From: Bacillota bacterium
Lineage (GTDB): Bacteria; Bacillota; Clostridia; Lachnospirales; WQUN01
Assembly: GCA_009782085.1 (NCBI GenBank)
Contig: WQUN01000260.1
Span: 1-37,426 of the forward strand
Reading direction: 5' to 3'
Length of the DNA: 37,426 nt
Below the pieces are notes generated by a model. The model ran no database searches, was not told the origin of the DNA, and saw only the letters and a list, made by a program, of their open reading frames with translations. The position numbers and the translations under genes are program-made. How positions within the stretch are numbered: the first letter of the stretch is position 1; each line of letters begins with the position of its first letter. Shown here piece by piece: positions 8,354 through 16,685 of this stretch.

Positions 8354-10015
8354 TCACTCCACCGACACGATAAAATCATAGACCGGCTGCCCGCCGTCAT
8401 ACAGCTCCAGCTCGGATTCCTGATACTTCTCCCGCACATAATCCGCCAGCGTCCCGGCGTCGGCCTCCGACACGCCCTCGCCGTAGTAGAGGCTGACGAC
8501 GTCCCCGCCGTCCCTGAGCATGACGTCCAGAAGCTCCTCGACCGCCGGCTCGCGCTCCGAGTTGACGGCGGCTATTTCGCCGTCGAGGATGCAGATATAG
8601 TCCCCCTCGCGGATGTCCTTTCCGCCGATTCGCGCGTCGCGCACGGCCCGCGTGACCTGCCCCGTTTTGACCTGGCCCAGGCTCTTTGTCATCTCGGAGA
8701 CGTTGGACTCCGCGTCCGCCGACGGCATGTAGCTGACCATGGCCGCCAGGCCCTGCGGGATCGTTTTGGACGGCGCGACGAACGCCTTTTTGCCCTGGCA
8801 GAGGGACGCGGCCTGCTGCGCGGCCAGGACGATGTTGCCGTTGTTCGGCAGGACTATCACGGCGTCGGCGTCCACGCGCCCGATCGCGTCCAGGATGTCC
8901 TCCGCGCTCGGGTTCATCGTCTGCCCGCCCTCGACCACCTCGTCCGCGCCCAGGCTTATGAAAAGGTCGCGGAAACCCGCACCGGAGGCGACCGCCACGA
9001 CGCCCAGCGGGCTGTGCTTGGATTTGGGGCGCGGCTCCGGCTTTTTGGCGGAAAAATTGATCAGCGTGGTGTGCTGGAGGCGCATGTTCTCGATCTTTAT
9101 GCTGGACAAACTCCCGTAGCGCATGGCCCGCTCCAGGACATTGCCGGGGTGGTTGGTGTGGACGTGGATCTTGACTATCTCCTCGTCGGCCGCGGCCACG
9201 ATGGAATCCCCCAAAGCGCTCAGGAATTCCGTCATCTCGTTTTCGATCTCCTCCGAAGTCCGCTCTCCGGCCTTTATGTCAATGAAAAACTCCGTGCAGT
9301 ACGCGAAACGTATGTCGGCGGACGACATGGCCGCCGCCGTCTGCGCCGGGGCGGACGCCGCTCCCGCGGCTTCCGGCGCGTCGAGGCTTACTTCGGCGTC
9401 CGAGCCGATGACCGACGCCGCGCCCTCGAGAAATACGATCAGCCCCTTGCCGCCGGCGTCCACGACCCCCGCCTGGCGAAGCTCCGCCAGCATTTCGGTC
9501 GTCCGTTCGAGGACGTCGCGCCCGCGCGCGAGCATGTCCCGGATCACGCCCTCGGCGTCCGCGCCGTTTTCCGCGCTTTCCGCCGCCTGTTCGCCCATCT
9601 CCCTGGCGACGGTAAGTATAGTGCCCTCCCTGGGCTTCATGACGGCCTTGTAGGCCGTGTCGGAGGCCTTGCGGAAAGCCTCCGCGAGACGCCGCCCGTC
9701 GGCCAGCCCGACGCCGTCGAGACCCTTGGCGAAGCCCCGGAAAAGCTGGGACAGTATGACTCCGGAGTTGCCCCGCGCGCCCCGGAGCGACCCGTTCGAC
9801 GCGGCTTTGGCCACGTCGCCCGCGTTGGGCGAGGCTGTCTTCCCGGCTTCCTTCGCCGCCGCGATGACGGTCATGGACATGTTGGCCCCGGTGTCCCCGT
9901 CGGGAACCGGAAACACGTTCAGCGCGTCGATGGCGGCCCGCTGCCCGCTGAGCTCGTTTGCCCCGGCGATTATCATCTTCCTGAGTAAATTCCCGTCGAT
10001 GCCAGAAACGCTCAT
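8354..10015 (-). CDS. fakA: DAK2-domain fatty acid kinase subunit FakA (YloV-like)
   Basis: 553 residues, typical of the family. The N-terminal DAK2 kinase domain is plain: GANELSGQRAAIDALNVFPV, PDGDTGANMS (nucleotide-metal loop, about residues 37-46) and GNSGVILSQLFRGF. It is followed by the middle and C-terminal YloV domains with VVAVASGAGFRDLFISLGAD and a final LELYDGGQPVYDFIVSVE. FakA phosphorylates fatty acids presented by a FakB (DegV-family) protein. No fakB is in the window. It follows the Asp23 gene after 78 bases, the classical yloU-yloV order, with GGAGGAG before the ATG. The gene is GC-rich like its surroundings. Confidence 0.92.
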   Translation of the reverse strand: MSVSGIDGNLLRKMIIAGANELSGQRAAIDALNVFPVPDGDTGANMSMTVIAAAKEAGKTASPNAGDVAKAASNGSLRGARGNSGVILSQLFRGFAKGLDGVGLADGRRLAEAFRKASDTAYKAVMKPREGTILTVAREMGEQAAESAENGADAEGVIRDMLARGRDVLERTTEMLAELRQAGVVDAGGKGLIVFLEGAASVIGSDAEVSLDAPEAAGAASAPAQTAAAMSSADIRFAYCTEFFIDIKAGERTSEEIENEMTEFLSALGDSIVAAADEEIVKIHVHTNHPGNVLERAMRYGSLSSIKIENMRLQHTTLINFSAKKPEPRPKSKHSPLGVVAVASGAGFRDLFISLGADEVVEGGQTMNPSAEDILDAIGRVDADAVIVLPNNGNIVLAAQQAASLCQGKKAFVAPSKTIPQGLAAMVSYMPSADAESNVSEMTKSLGQVKTGQVTRAVRDARIGGKDIREGDYICILDGEIAAVNSEREPAVEELLDVMLRDGGDVVSLYYGEGVSEADAGTLADYVREKYQESELELYDGGQPVYDFIVSVE

Positions 10016-10093
10016 TCCCGCTCCTCCATAGGACCGCCCCGAATGGGATCCGGGTCACGTCCTTCATCCGCGCTCTGTTTTTTATCGGCCGCG

Positions 10094-10444
10094 CTATACG
10101 CGAATGCCCTCCACAAATATGTTTATCGACGAGACCGGCACGCCTGCGCTCTCCTCCACGCGGTATTTGACCGCGCTGACGAGGACCTCCGCTATGGCCG
10201 GGATGTTCGTGCCGTATTCGACGATGATGTGAAGGTCTATCGACAGGGAATTGCCGGCCGCGCTCAGCCGGACGCCCTTGGTGAGGCTTTCCATCTTCAG
10301 CAGCTGGACTATCCCGTCCTTGACGTTTTTGGCGGCCATGCCCACTATGCCGAAGCAGCCCATGACGGCGTAGCCCGCTATCCGCGCGATGACCTCGTTT
10401 TCGATCGTGATTGAGCCGTACTCGTTTACGGTTTTTGACGGCAT
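10094..10444 (-). CDS. Asp23/Gls24 family envelope stress protein (YloU-like)
   Basis: 116 residues with the Asp23/Gls24 pattern: a start with YGSITIENEVIARIAGYAV, then GCFGIVGMAA, a central strand region GVRLSAAGNSLSIDLHIIVEYG, and a C-terminal VSSINIFVEGI. YloU-type members accompany FakA. The ATG at 10,444 is preferred over a longer frame because GAGAGGGGG lies about 9 bases before it. The longer frame would translate through repeat B1, which lies in the leader. A promoter is predicted at 10,557-10,585. Confidence 0.92.
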   Translation of the reverse strand: MPSKTVNEYGSITIENEVIARIAGYAVMGCFGIVGMAAKNVKDGIVQLLKMESLTKGVRLSAAGNSLSIDLHIIVEYGTNIPAIAEVLVSAVKYRVEESAGVPVSSINIFVEGIRV

Positions 10445-10470
10445 AAAGAAACCCCCTCTCCAGGGATTGG

Positions 10471-10539
10471 TATACCGGAATGCGAAAACATCAGCTTCCT
10501 TTGTCGCGTCGCCGGCAAATGTTTTCAGCGTCCGGAATA
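10471..10539. repeat. Repeat B1, short form of palindrome family B
   Basis: Imperfect palindrome starting TATACCGGAATGCGAAAACA and ending with the mirror ATGTTTTCAGCGTCCGGAATA. It lacks the inner hairpin seen in the long copies. It lies between the predicted promoter and the start of asp23, so it should be transcribed in the 5' UTR. Confidence 0.8.
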
Positions 10540-10556
10540 GCCAAGAGGCTGAATAT

Positions 10557-10585
10557 ATTGTATCAGGAACCGGCGTTTTCGGCAA
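10557..10585 (-). promoter_or_regulatory. Predicted promoter of the asp23-fakA operon
   Basis: On the minus strand, TTGCCG (10,585-10,580) and TACAAT (10,562-10,557) are 17 bases apart. The -10 matches the consensus in 5 of 6 positions, the -35 in 3 to 4. It leaves a leader of roughly 105 bases containing repeat B1. Confidence 0.45.
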
Positions 10586-10657
10586 CCGACAAACGGAAGC
10601 CGGGCGCGGCGATTTTTCGCGGGAAAAAGATATTCCGGTTGTGCAGGGGCGGTTATT

Positions 10658-10758
10658 AATCGGAGTGCGAAAACATTAGCCTCCTCTGTCGCCGATTCGC
10701 CGCTGAAACGTTCGGCGAATCGGCTCGCCGTCGGCAAATGTTTTCTGCATCCGGTATA
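10658..10758. repeat. Repeat B2, long form of palindrome family B
   Basis: About 100 bases. The outer arms CGGAGTGCGAAAACAT and ATGTTTTCTGCATCCGGTAT are inverted, and the inner arms GCCGATTCGCCG and CGGCGAATCGGC form a second hairpin around a TGAAACGTT loop. It nearly matches the copies at 25,132 and 36,404. Confidence 0.9.
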
Positions 10759-10810
10759 ACCGCCCGCAAACGCGCAGAGAAGGTTAATAACCTCCCCGCA
10801 GGCAACCTCT

Positions 10811-10888
10811 GTATGTCATCCTGAGCGAAGCGAAGGATCTTAAAAAGCCAAAACATAAGATTCTTCGCTCCGCTCAGAATGACAAAAA
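10811..10888. repeat. Repeat D1 (CTGAGCGAAGCGAA palindrome)
   Basis: GTCATCCTGAGCGAAGCGAAG on the left is mirrored by CTTCGCTCCGCTCAGAATGAC on the right around an AT-rich centre. This is a widespread type of clostridial intergenic palindrome. Related copies lie at 22,216-22,283, 25,007-25,082 and 31,255-31,320. Confidence 0.85.
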
Positions 10889-10913
10889 GAGTATAGAGTA
10901 TAGAGGTTACTAT

Positions 10914-10941
10914 ATGTAGGGCGGGGGCTCTGCTCCCGCCG
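10914..10941. repeat. Repeat C1 (GTAGGGCGGGGGC hairpin)
   Basis: GTAGGGCGGGGGCTCTGCTCCCGCCG forms a short GC-rich hairpin. Related units appear at 21,928, 24,858 and 29,033, where they occur as facing or tandem copies. Confidence 0.75.
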
Positions 10942-10958
10942 TTTTCGACATTCCCAAA

Positions 10959-11090
10959 TTATTCCGCGTCTCCGGGAAGTTTATGACCGCCGTTCAGGCC
11001 ATTGTTTTCGCTCCCGGCTTCACCCGCGCCCGGCCCTTCGCCGTTGCCCTCGTCCTGCTCTTTGCCTTCGTCCCGGCCCGTGTCCTGTCC
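10959..11090 (-). pseudogene. In-frame remnant of the Lgt tail beyond its stop codon
   Basis: After the lgt TAA at 11,093-11,091 the same frame stays open for 43 codons to a TAA at 10,961-10,959. The first of these codons (GQDTGRDEGK) continue the same 12-residue acidic repeat pattern as the tail of Lgt. Aligned to an upstream repeat unit, the lgt TAA stands where a GAA Glu codon is expected, so a G-to-T nonsense change probably shortened the protein by 44 residues. Confidence 0.65.
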
Positions 11091-12194
11091 TTAGCCCTTG
11101 CCACGACCCATATCCAGTTTTTCATCGTTATCCTCGTTCCGGCCCGCGTCCTGTTCTTCGCTCTTGCCCTCGTCCCGGCCCGTACCCTGTTCTTCGCCTT
11201 CGCCCTCGTCCCGGCCCGCGTCCTGTTCTTCGCTCTTGCCCTCGTCCCGGTCCGCGTTTTCGTCCGCCTCCGCGTCCCGGCTTTTATCCCTGTCCGCGCC
11301 CCAGTTTATAAGCTCTACGCCCGCGCCCGTCCCGGCGTCCCTAACGGCACCGGCTCTCTTTCTGCGCCAGAGGAACACTAAAACCCCGCCGACCACGAGG
11401 ATCACGGAAAAAACCTGGGAAGCCGGCACCCCGGTGTGCCCGATTATGAGCTGGTCTGTCCTCATGCCCTCTATGAAAAACCTGCCGAAACCGTAGGCGA
11501 TCAGGTACAGCAGAGTGACCTCGCCGTAGACCTTCCGCTTCCGCGTGAAGAATATCAGCAGCAGAAACACAGCCAGATTCCAGACGGACTCGTACAAAAA
11601 AGTAGGATGTACTTGAATATATTCCGCGCCGCCGGCCGTTATGACGCGGTCCAGAACAGACTTCGGGACGGTCCCCGCCTGGTTCGCCAGATAGCGCATC
11701 GCGAAAACGGAGTCCGTGTATCCGCCGAAGGCCTCCCTGTTGAAAAAATTCCCCCAGCGGCCTATGGCCTGGCCGATGATCAGGCCGGGGATGGCCGTGT
11801 CCGCGAAAAGCCAGAAATTCAGCTTCTTTACCTTGGTATAAATGACGCCGGTCGCGAACGCGCCGATCACCCCGCCGTAGATCGCCAGCCCGCCCTCGCG
11901 CAGCGCGAACACCTTCAGCAGGTTGTTTTTATACTCGTCCCAGGCGAAGACGACGTAGTACAGCCTCGCGCAGACGATGCTCCCGATCAGCGCGAAGAAC
12001 AGGAAGTCCAGGTAGAGCTCGGGGGACTGGCCCGACCGCTTCGCCCGCACGCAGGCGGCGGCCGTCCCCGCGATAACCCCCAGGACCAAGGTTATGCCGT
12101 ACCAGTAGATCTCCAGGCCGCCTATCGAAAACGCCGCCCTGGACAAATGCTGGATAGTGATCCCCAAATGCGGGAAAACGACTTCCGGGCTCAT
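11091..12194 (-). CDS. lgt: Prolipoprotein diacylglyceryl transferase with acidic repeat tail
   Basis: Integral membrane enzyme that moves diacylglyceryl from phosphatidylglycerol to the lipobox cysteine of prolipoproteins. The first 280 or so residues are a normal Lgt: YWYGITLVLGVIAG, the substrate-site region with GGLAIYGGVIGAF, the signature IGRWGNFFNREAFGG, and FFIEGMRTDQL near the end, with about seven membrane segments. Residues 303-367 form an unusual hydrophilic tail of 12-residue units such as DEGKSEEQDAGR. The tail is probably dispensable, and on the cytoplasmic or outer side depending on topology. GGGGGG lies 8 bases before the ATG. The M16 genes lie upstream. Confidence 0.95.
   Translation of the reverse strand: MSPEVVFPHLGITIQHLSRAAFSIGGLEIYWYGITLVLGVIAGTAAACVRAKRSGQSPELYLDFLFFALIGSIVCARLYYVVFAWDEYKNNLLKVFALREGGLAIYGGVIGAFATGVIYTKVKKLNFWLFADTAIPGLIIGQAIGRWGNFFNREAFGGYTDSVFAMRYLANQAGTVPKSVLDRVITAGGAEYIQVHPTFLYESVWNLAVFLLLIFFTRKRKVYGEVTLLYLIAYGFGRFFIEGMRTDQLIIGHTGVPASQVFSVILVVGGVLVFLWRRKRAGAVRDAGTGAGVELINWGADRDKSRDAEADENADRDEGKSEEQDAGRDEGEGEEQGTGRDEGKSEEQDAGRNEDNDEKLDMGRGKG
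11103..11246 (-). repeat. Four 36-bp coding repeats in the lgt tail
   Basis: Four consecutive 12-codon units (Lgt residues 317-364): DEGKSEEQDAGR, DEGEGEEQGTGR, DEGKSEEQDAGR and NEDNDEKLDMGR. Units 1 and 3 encode identical peptides. A shortened fifth unit contains the stop codon. Confidence 0.9.
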
Positions 12195-12270
12195 TTGTAT
12201 ACCCCCCTTGAATTGAATTGACTTGAGTTCAAACGGAAAGACAAATATCCGCGTGCAAATCTTCGTTTTT

Positions 12271-13596
12271 TTAGCTTTGCCTGTTTTTTGGAACTATCAT
12301 CGACAAGGCGCAGTTTTCCTCCAGATAGTGCCCCCGGAGCCGCTCGTCCACGGCCTCCGCCGTGACGTTCTCATAGCTGTCCGCCAGGTCGAACAGGTCG
12401 CGGCCCAGCGTGAAAAGCTCCGCCTGCGTCCCCGCGACCCAGTCTATGGCGTTGAACCCGGCCGTCAGCCGCCCGATATGCTTGCGCTTGACCGTCTCGA
12501 AGCGGTTCCTGTCGATGCCCTCGTTTTTCAGGCGGGCTATTTCGCCGAGGATCATCTCTTTGGCCCTCTCCGGCTCGCGGGAGGCCCCCGAAAACAGGCT
12601 CACCCCGAAGTAACCGCCGCCGGCGTAGTCCGCGTGGAAGCTCCCGTCGATGACGCCCTCGTTGTACATCCGCTCGTACAGCGGGGAGCTCGGCCCGGCC
12701 GCCGCGTCCGCCAGAATCTTGTACGCGGCGATCTTGTCCGTGAGGGAGGACGCCGGGTCAAAATCCCTGTCCTTGAAGCCGAGCCCGAACACGGGCAAGG
12801 CCACGTCGAGGGCCTTTTCGGCGTAGTCCCGGCGGACGGGCGAATCGTCCGGAAGATTCGGAACGCGCTCCCCGGATGCATGGGCGGGCAGTTCCGAATA
12901 CGGACGCGCTTCATGTCCGTATTCGGAACGACCAGCCCCGCCCTGGGCCCCTTCGCCGAAGCATTCCGCGCAGATTTTCTCGGCCTCGCCGCCGTCCACG
13001 TCTCCGGCGCAGACCAGCGCCATGTTGGACGGCACGTAAAACCCCTGATAATACCTGTATAAAACGTCTTTGTCTATTTTTCGTATCGAATCGACGCTTC
13101 CCGCTATGTCCGCGCTGACGAGACTGTCCCCGTAGAGCAGGTTCTGGAGGTTCATGTAGAGCCGCCAATGGGCGTTGTCCTCGTACATGTCGATTTCCTG
13201 GGAAATTATACCTTTCTCCTTCTCCACGTTTTCGTCGGTGAAGAAGGGTTCGCGGACGAGCCGCGCCAAAAGCCTCAGGTTTTCGTAAAAATTGTCGATA
13301 CAGGTGAAATAGTAGGCCGTGACCGTGAAATTTGTGTAGGCGTTCACGTCGGCCCCGTTTTTCATGAACGCGTCGTACATGTTAAGCTCGGGGTCCTCGA
13401 ACATCTTGTGCTCCATGAAATGGGCGACGCCGTCCGGCGGCGGCTCCTGCCCGCCAAGCCTGTCCGCCGAGCCGTATTTTACTACAAACGCGGCCTGTTT
13501 TTCAACATATTCCTTTTTAGGTATCACGAAGCATTTCAATCCGTTCCGAAGCTCCGCGCCGTATAGATATTCGCCCGTCAAACCGTTCCGTCTCAT
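12271..13596 (-). CDS. M16 family zinc peptidase, active-type subunit (YmfH-like)
   Basis: 441-residue insulinase-family protein. The inverted zinc motif HFMEH (His59, Glu62, His63) is intact, and Glu134 in ISQEIDMYED lies about 71 residues on, as expected for the third ligand. Residues about 215-250 form a hydrophilic linker between the two M16 halves, and that linker is encoded partly by a perfect palindrome at 12,891-12,929. It overlaps the end of the upstream M16 gene by 4 bases (ATGA), so the two subunits are coupled. Bacillus ymfF and ymfH form the same kind of pair. Substrate unknown. Confidence 0.9.
   Translation of the reverse strand: MRRNGLTGEYLYGAELRNGLKCFVIPKKEYVEKQAAFVVKYGSADRLGGQEPPPDGVAHFMEHKMFEDPELNMYDAFMKNGADVNAYTNFTVTAYYFTCIDNFYENLRLLARLVREPFFTDENVEKEKGIISQEIDMYEDNAHWRLYMNLQNLLYGDSLVSADIAGSVDSIRKIDKDVLYRYYQGFYVPSNMALVCAGDVDGGEAEKICAECFGEGAQGGAGRSEYGHEARPYSELPAHASGERVPNLPDDSPVRRDYAEKALDVALPVFGLGFKDRDFDPASSLTDKIAAYKILADAAAGPSSPLYERMYNEGVIDGSFHADYAGGGYFGVSLFSGASREPERAKEMILGEIARLKNEGIDRNRFETVKRKHIGRLTAGFNAIDWVAGTQAELFTLGRDLFDLADSYENVTAEAVDERLRGHYLEENCALSMIVPKNRQS
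12891..12929. repeat. Perfect 15-bp inverted repeat inside the M16 gene
   Basis: GTTCCGAATACGGAC (12,891-12,905) and GTCCGTATTCGGAAC (12,915-12,929) are exact inverted copies around a 9-base loop. It is in frame and encodes SEYGHEARPYSEL in the linker. A further partial match (GATTCGGAAC) lies at about 12,855-12,865. Confidence 0.9.
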
Positions 13597-14858
13597 TGCG
13601 AAGCCTCCTCTCCGGTCCGGCCGTCCTTGCCGCGGTCTTTGCCGGACATCAGGTATACCGTGTCCGCGGCCGCGGACGACAGCGAATCCAGCACGTCGCC
13701 GACGGTGATCCCGTTGAGCCTGTTCACGACGTCGTCCAGGGAATCCTTCTCCCGCAGCATCGACTGGGCGGCCTGGTAGTCCAGCACCGCCGAGGGGTAG
13801 TCCTGGAGGCTCCGGTACTTTTTGGTCAGCGCGGACTTCGCGTTCGCCAGGTCCTCTTCGGTGATTTCGCCCGACTTTATCTTCTCTATCTCCCGCGTGA
13901 TCATCCCGGCCGCCTCCTCGAGCTTATCCGTGGACACGCCGGACTGTATCAGCATGATAGACTTGAACCTGTAAAGAACGGAGCCTACCGTGTAGCAGAG
14001 GCTGTTCTTCTCGCGCAGGCTGGAGAACAGTTTGGAATTCGCCCCGCCGCCGATTATCTCGTTGGCGGTCTGGAGAGCGTAGAAACGCTTGCCGGTGGGC
14101 TCGACGCCGCATCTTAGGCCCATGCAGAGCCTGCCCTGCGTCGCGTCTGCCTCCTCTTTCACGGTTTTGACCTCGCCGGAGGCGGTCCTTATCTCCGCGT
14201 CAGGGATGCCGATAGTCTCTCCGCCGGGGAGATCGAAAATTTCGCGGATCCGCCGTTCCAGTTCCCCGCCGTCCAGATCGCCTACGCAGACGAAGTCCGC
14301 CGGGGATTCGGAGAGAGCTTGCCTCCAGCCGGCGAGCAGGCTTTCGCCGGAAATGCCGTCCAGATCCTCCGCGAAGCCGTCCCCGGGTATGCCGAAGGGC
14401 TCCTCCGCGCACATCTCCCCGAGGCACCTGAACCTGGCGTATTCGGCCTTGCTGTTTATCCTGGCGGCTATGTCCGCCCGGAGGTTTTCCTTTTCCCCGG
14501 CGACGATTTCCGGGAGAAACGCGCCGTCCCGCTCCAGCGGGCGAAGCATGTATTCCCCCAAAAGCTCCAGGCTCCTGTAGAAATTGCCGTCTTTCGGAAC
14601 CGCCTCGAGGAAGAACTGCAAAATCTGCCGCTCGCCCTTCTTGACGGCCTGCGCGCCGAAAAGGCTGCCGTACAGATCCTCCTCGGCGAGCCTCATGCCC
14701 TGGAGGGAGGGATATTTGGCGCAGCCGCGCCGCAGAACGCCCGGCAGCAGCGCGTTCCGGGTGACCTCGTCCCGGCGGAGCGGCCGGTGGACCAGAGCGC
14801 ACAGGACGGCGGTCTTGAATTTCGCGGAGGGGATGAATTTTATGCTGACAGAGGACAA
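13593..14858 (-). CDS. M16 family protein without the zinc motif, partner subunit (YmfF-like)
   Basis: 421 residues. The N-terminal half has no HxxEH motif, so it is not a zinc protease itself. The C-terminal half has the M16 substrate-binding segment with GGGANSKLFSSLREKNSLCY near residue 272. Such inactive subunits pair with an active one, here the next gene, which overlaps it by 4 bases. The start is taken as TTG at 14,858 with AAAGG about 8 bases before it. No ATG or GTG fits upstream before a stop. It begins 40 bases after the PIN toxin gene. Confidence 0.87.
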   Translation of the reverse strand: MSSVSIKFIPSAKFKTAVLCALVHRPLRRDEVTRNALLPGVLRRGCAKYPSLQGMRLAEEDLYGSLFGAQAVKKGERQILQFFLEAVPKDGNFYRSLELLGEYMLRPLERDGAFLPEIVAGEKENLRADIAARINSKAEYARFRCLGEMCAEEPFGIPGDGFAEDLDGISGESLLAGWRQALSESPADFVCVGDLDGGELERRIREIFDLPGGETIGIPDAEIRTASGEVKTVKEEADATQGRLCMGLRCGVEPTGKRFYALQTANEIIGGGANSKLFSSLREKNSLCYTVGSVLYRFKSIMLIQSGVSTDKLEEAAGMITREIEKIKSGEITEEDLANAKSALTKKYRSLQDYPSAVLDYQAAQSMLREKDSLDDVVNRLNGITVGDVLDSLSSAAADTVYLMSGKDRGKDGRTGEEASQ

Positions 14859-14898
14859 AAAACCACGCCTTTCGGATAGGGAATATCACACGGTATAA

Positions 14899-15300
14899 TT
14901 ATTCCATATACTCCGCAATAAATTCCGTAACCGTCATAATTTCGGGTTTTTCGACTTCGACGCCGATGAAATCCTTATCACCGGTGATAAGTATGTCTAC
15001 ATTTTCCAGCATAGCGGTGTAAAGAACAGGGTAGTCACATTTATCTCTGATTTGAAATAATCCCGGCGGCGTGTTTTTTGGCGTATAGGCGAGCGAAAAG
15101 GACAACGTTGTCAGAAATTCGTCCAACTCGCCGGCCATTCCTGGGAATTTTACATCTACGACATCCCGCAGTTCTTCCACGACATAAGTTGATAGCACCA
15201 GTTCATGATACGAGACGATGTAATCTATCATATAGTAAATTTTTCCGCTTTGAAAAACAAAAGCCGAAACAAGGATATTGGTGTCAAGCATCACACGCAT
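14899..15300 (-). CDS. PIN-domain putative toxin ribonuclease
   Basis: 133 residues. The VapC-like PIN fold is indicated by MRVMLDTNILVSAF with catalytic Asp6, Glu43 in VVEEL, Asp89 in KCDYPVLYTA, and ITGDKDF with Asp108 and Asp110. It is the PIN subfamily annotated as putative toxin-antitoxin component. The ATG at 15,300 has GGGAG upstream and overlaps the AbrB gene by 17 bases, the standard antitoxin-toxin arrangement. A longer frame to 15,366 is not preferred because it would run deep into the antitoxin. Confidence 0.87.
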   Translation of the reverse strand: MRVMLDTNILVSAFVFQSGKIYYMIDYIVSYHELVLSTYVVEELRDVVDVKFPGMAGELDEFLTTLSFSLAYTPKNTPPGLFQIRDKCDYPVLYTAMLENVDILITGDKDFIGVEVEKPEIMTVTEFIAEYME

Positions 15301-15559
15301 TGCTTTTCTCCCATCTGCCGCGACGAACCTCCTTGACCATGGCCGCCACATCGTCGTCGGTTTCAAGGCCCAGCCTCTCGGCCTCTCCCTCGAACGCTTT
15401 GCCGATTTTTTCGAGGGCCATCATCGTCGGGTTGACTATGACCACGCCTTCCGGATTTTCGATGAACATCAGCTTATCCCCGACCTTGATCCCCAGGCGT
15501 TTGCGTATCGAAACGGGAATGGTGATCTGCCCGTTGCCGGTTACCTTCGCAAGTTCCAA
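15284..15559 (-). CDS. AbrB/MazE-type antitoxin
   Basis: 91 residues with a swapped-hairpin AbrB DNA-binding domain at the N-terminus: VTGNGQITIPVSIRKRLGIK (about residues 6-25) and GDKLMFIENPEGVVI. The acidic C-terminal half (about 46-85) should bind and neutralise the PIN toxin. It begins 21 bases after the stop of the DUF362 gene, so it may be read from the upstream metabolic operon as well as from its own autoregulated promoter. Confidence 0.88.
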   Translation of the reverse strand: MELAKVTGNGQITIPVSIRKRLGIKVGDKLMFIENPEGVVIVNPTMMALEKIGKAFEGEAERLGLETDDDVAAMVKEVRRGRWEKSNACDA

Positions 15560-15580
15560 TTTTACCCGCCTCCTACGGCT

Positions 15581-16663
15581 TTATTCCACTTCCTCTATCC
15601 CGTACTCCTCCGACCCGACGCCGTATTCCGCGAGCTTCCGCAGCTGTACGAACGGGTCCTTCCCATGCAGCCGCTCGAACAGATGCCCCTGGCCGCTCAT
15701 GTCCGCGCCGGCCGGGACGCCGGCCATGATCAGGTTCTCCGTCTTTATCGCGTCGAGGCAGGCGCGCTCCAGGGCCACCATGTCCCGGGAGGACATGACG
15801 CCGATGTCCGGGACCAAAGACGGCGTGGACAGGCCCCAGCAGTCGCACAGGGCGGTTATGTCTGTCAGAAAGTTGATATAGTATACGTTTTCCGGCCCTA
15901 TGGCGTCCAAAACGGTCTTTGTGCAAAGGGCCATGCCGGTCTGGAAGTCCTCGTAGCGCGAATCGTCCATGACGACCGCGCCCGTCGGGCAGACCTTCAC
16001 GCAGTGCTGGCAGAACGTGCAGTTGTGGAAGAATATGTCGTATTTGCCTTCCTTGGTGAAGCTGTTCGCGTTGTGGTTGCAGCCCTTTATGCACTGCTCG
16101 CAGTGGGTGCAGAGATCTTCGTTCCATACGATGCCGCCCTCGAGATGGTGGATCTGCGTGCGCGTGCGGCCCGTCACGCAGCCCATCGCGATGTTCTTGC
16201 ACGCGCCGCCGTAGCCGCAGGCCCCGTGGCCCTTGACGTGGGAGAGGTCGACCATGAAGTCCGCGTCCTTGATATGCCCGGCCACGTCCACGTTCTTGAA
16301 CGTCTTGAAGTCCACGTCCACGGGGTAAAAGTATTTGTCGAACAGCCCGCAGACGTCCACGACGGGGCAGTCCAGATATTCCGCCGTATAGCCGCGGACG
16401 CGCGCGCCGGCCACGGTCACGTCCGTGACGAACGGCTTCGCGCCGTATTCCTTCAGCTTATCGACGAGCGTCTTCACGTACAGCGGGTGAATCGTCGTTA
16501 TGCCGAGGCCGACGCCCACGTGCATCTTTACCGCGACGTTCTTGTCCTTCACTTTTTCGGCGAGGCCCATGCGGTCGATCATCCGCCTGAAACGCGCGGG
16601 AAGGGTCTGGCCGGCGTCGTATTTGTCATAGCCGACGCCGGCGAAGAGGACTGAGTTTGTCAT
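15581..16663 (-). CDS. DUF362 protein with two 4Fe-4S clusters
   Basis: 360 residues. The DUF362 domain fills the N-terminal half, with VAVKMHVGVGLGITTIHP, SHVKGHGACGYGGACKNIAMGC (cysteines 149, 155 and 162), and the tail of the domain after the ferredoxin insert. Two 4Fe-4S motifs follow: C185-C188-C191-C195 and C215-C218-C221-C225. Known DUF362 proteins are thought to act in redox or cofactor chemistry, but few have a proven reaction. Last gene of a six-gene run, 22 bases after the URO-D-like gene, suggesting an electron-transfer role in that pathway. Confidence 0.88.
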   Translation of the reverse strand: MTNSVLFAGVGYDKYDAGQTLPARFRRMIDRMGLAEKVKDKNVAVKMHVGVGLGITTIHPLYVKTLVDKLKEYGAKPFVTDVTVAGARVRGYTAEYLDCPVVDVCGLFDKYFYPVDVDFKTFKNVDVAGHIKDADFMVDLSHVKGHGACGYGGACKNIAMGCVTGRTRTQIHHLEGGIVWNEDLCTHCEQCIKGCNHNANSFTKEGKYDIFFHNCTFCQHCVKVCPTGAVVMDDSRYEDFQTGMALCTKTVLDAIGPENVYYINFLTDITALCDCWGLSTPSLVPDIGVMSSRDMVALERACLDAIKTENLIMAGVPAGADMSGQGHLFERLHGKDPFVQLRKLAEYGVGSEEYGIEEVE

Positions 16664-16685
16664 GTATTAATCTCCTTTACAGATT

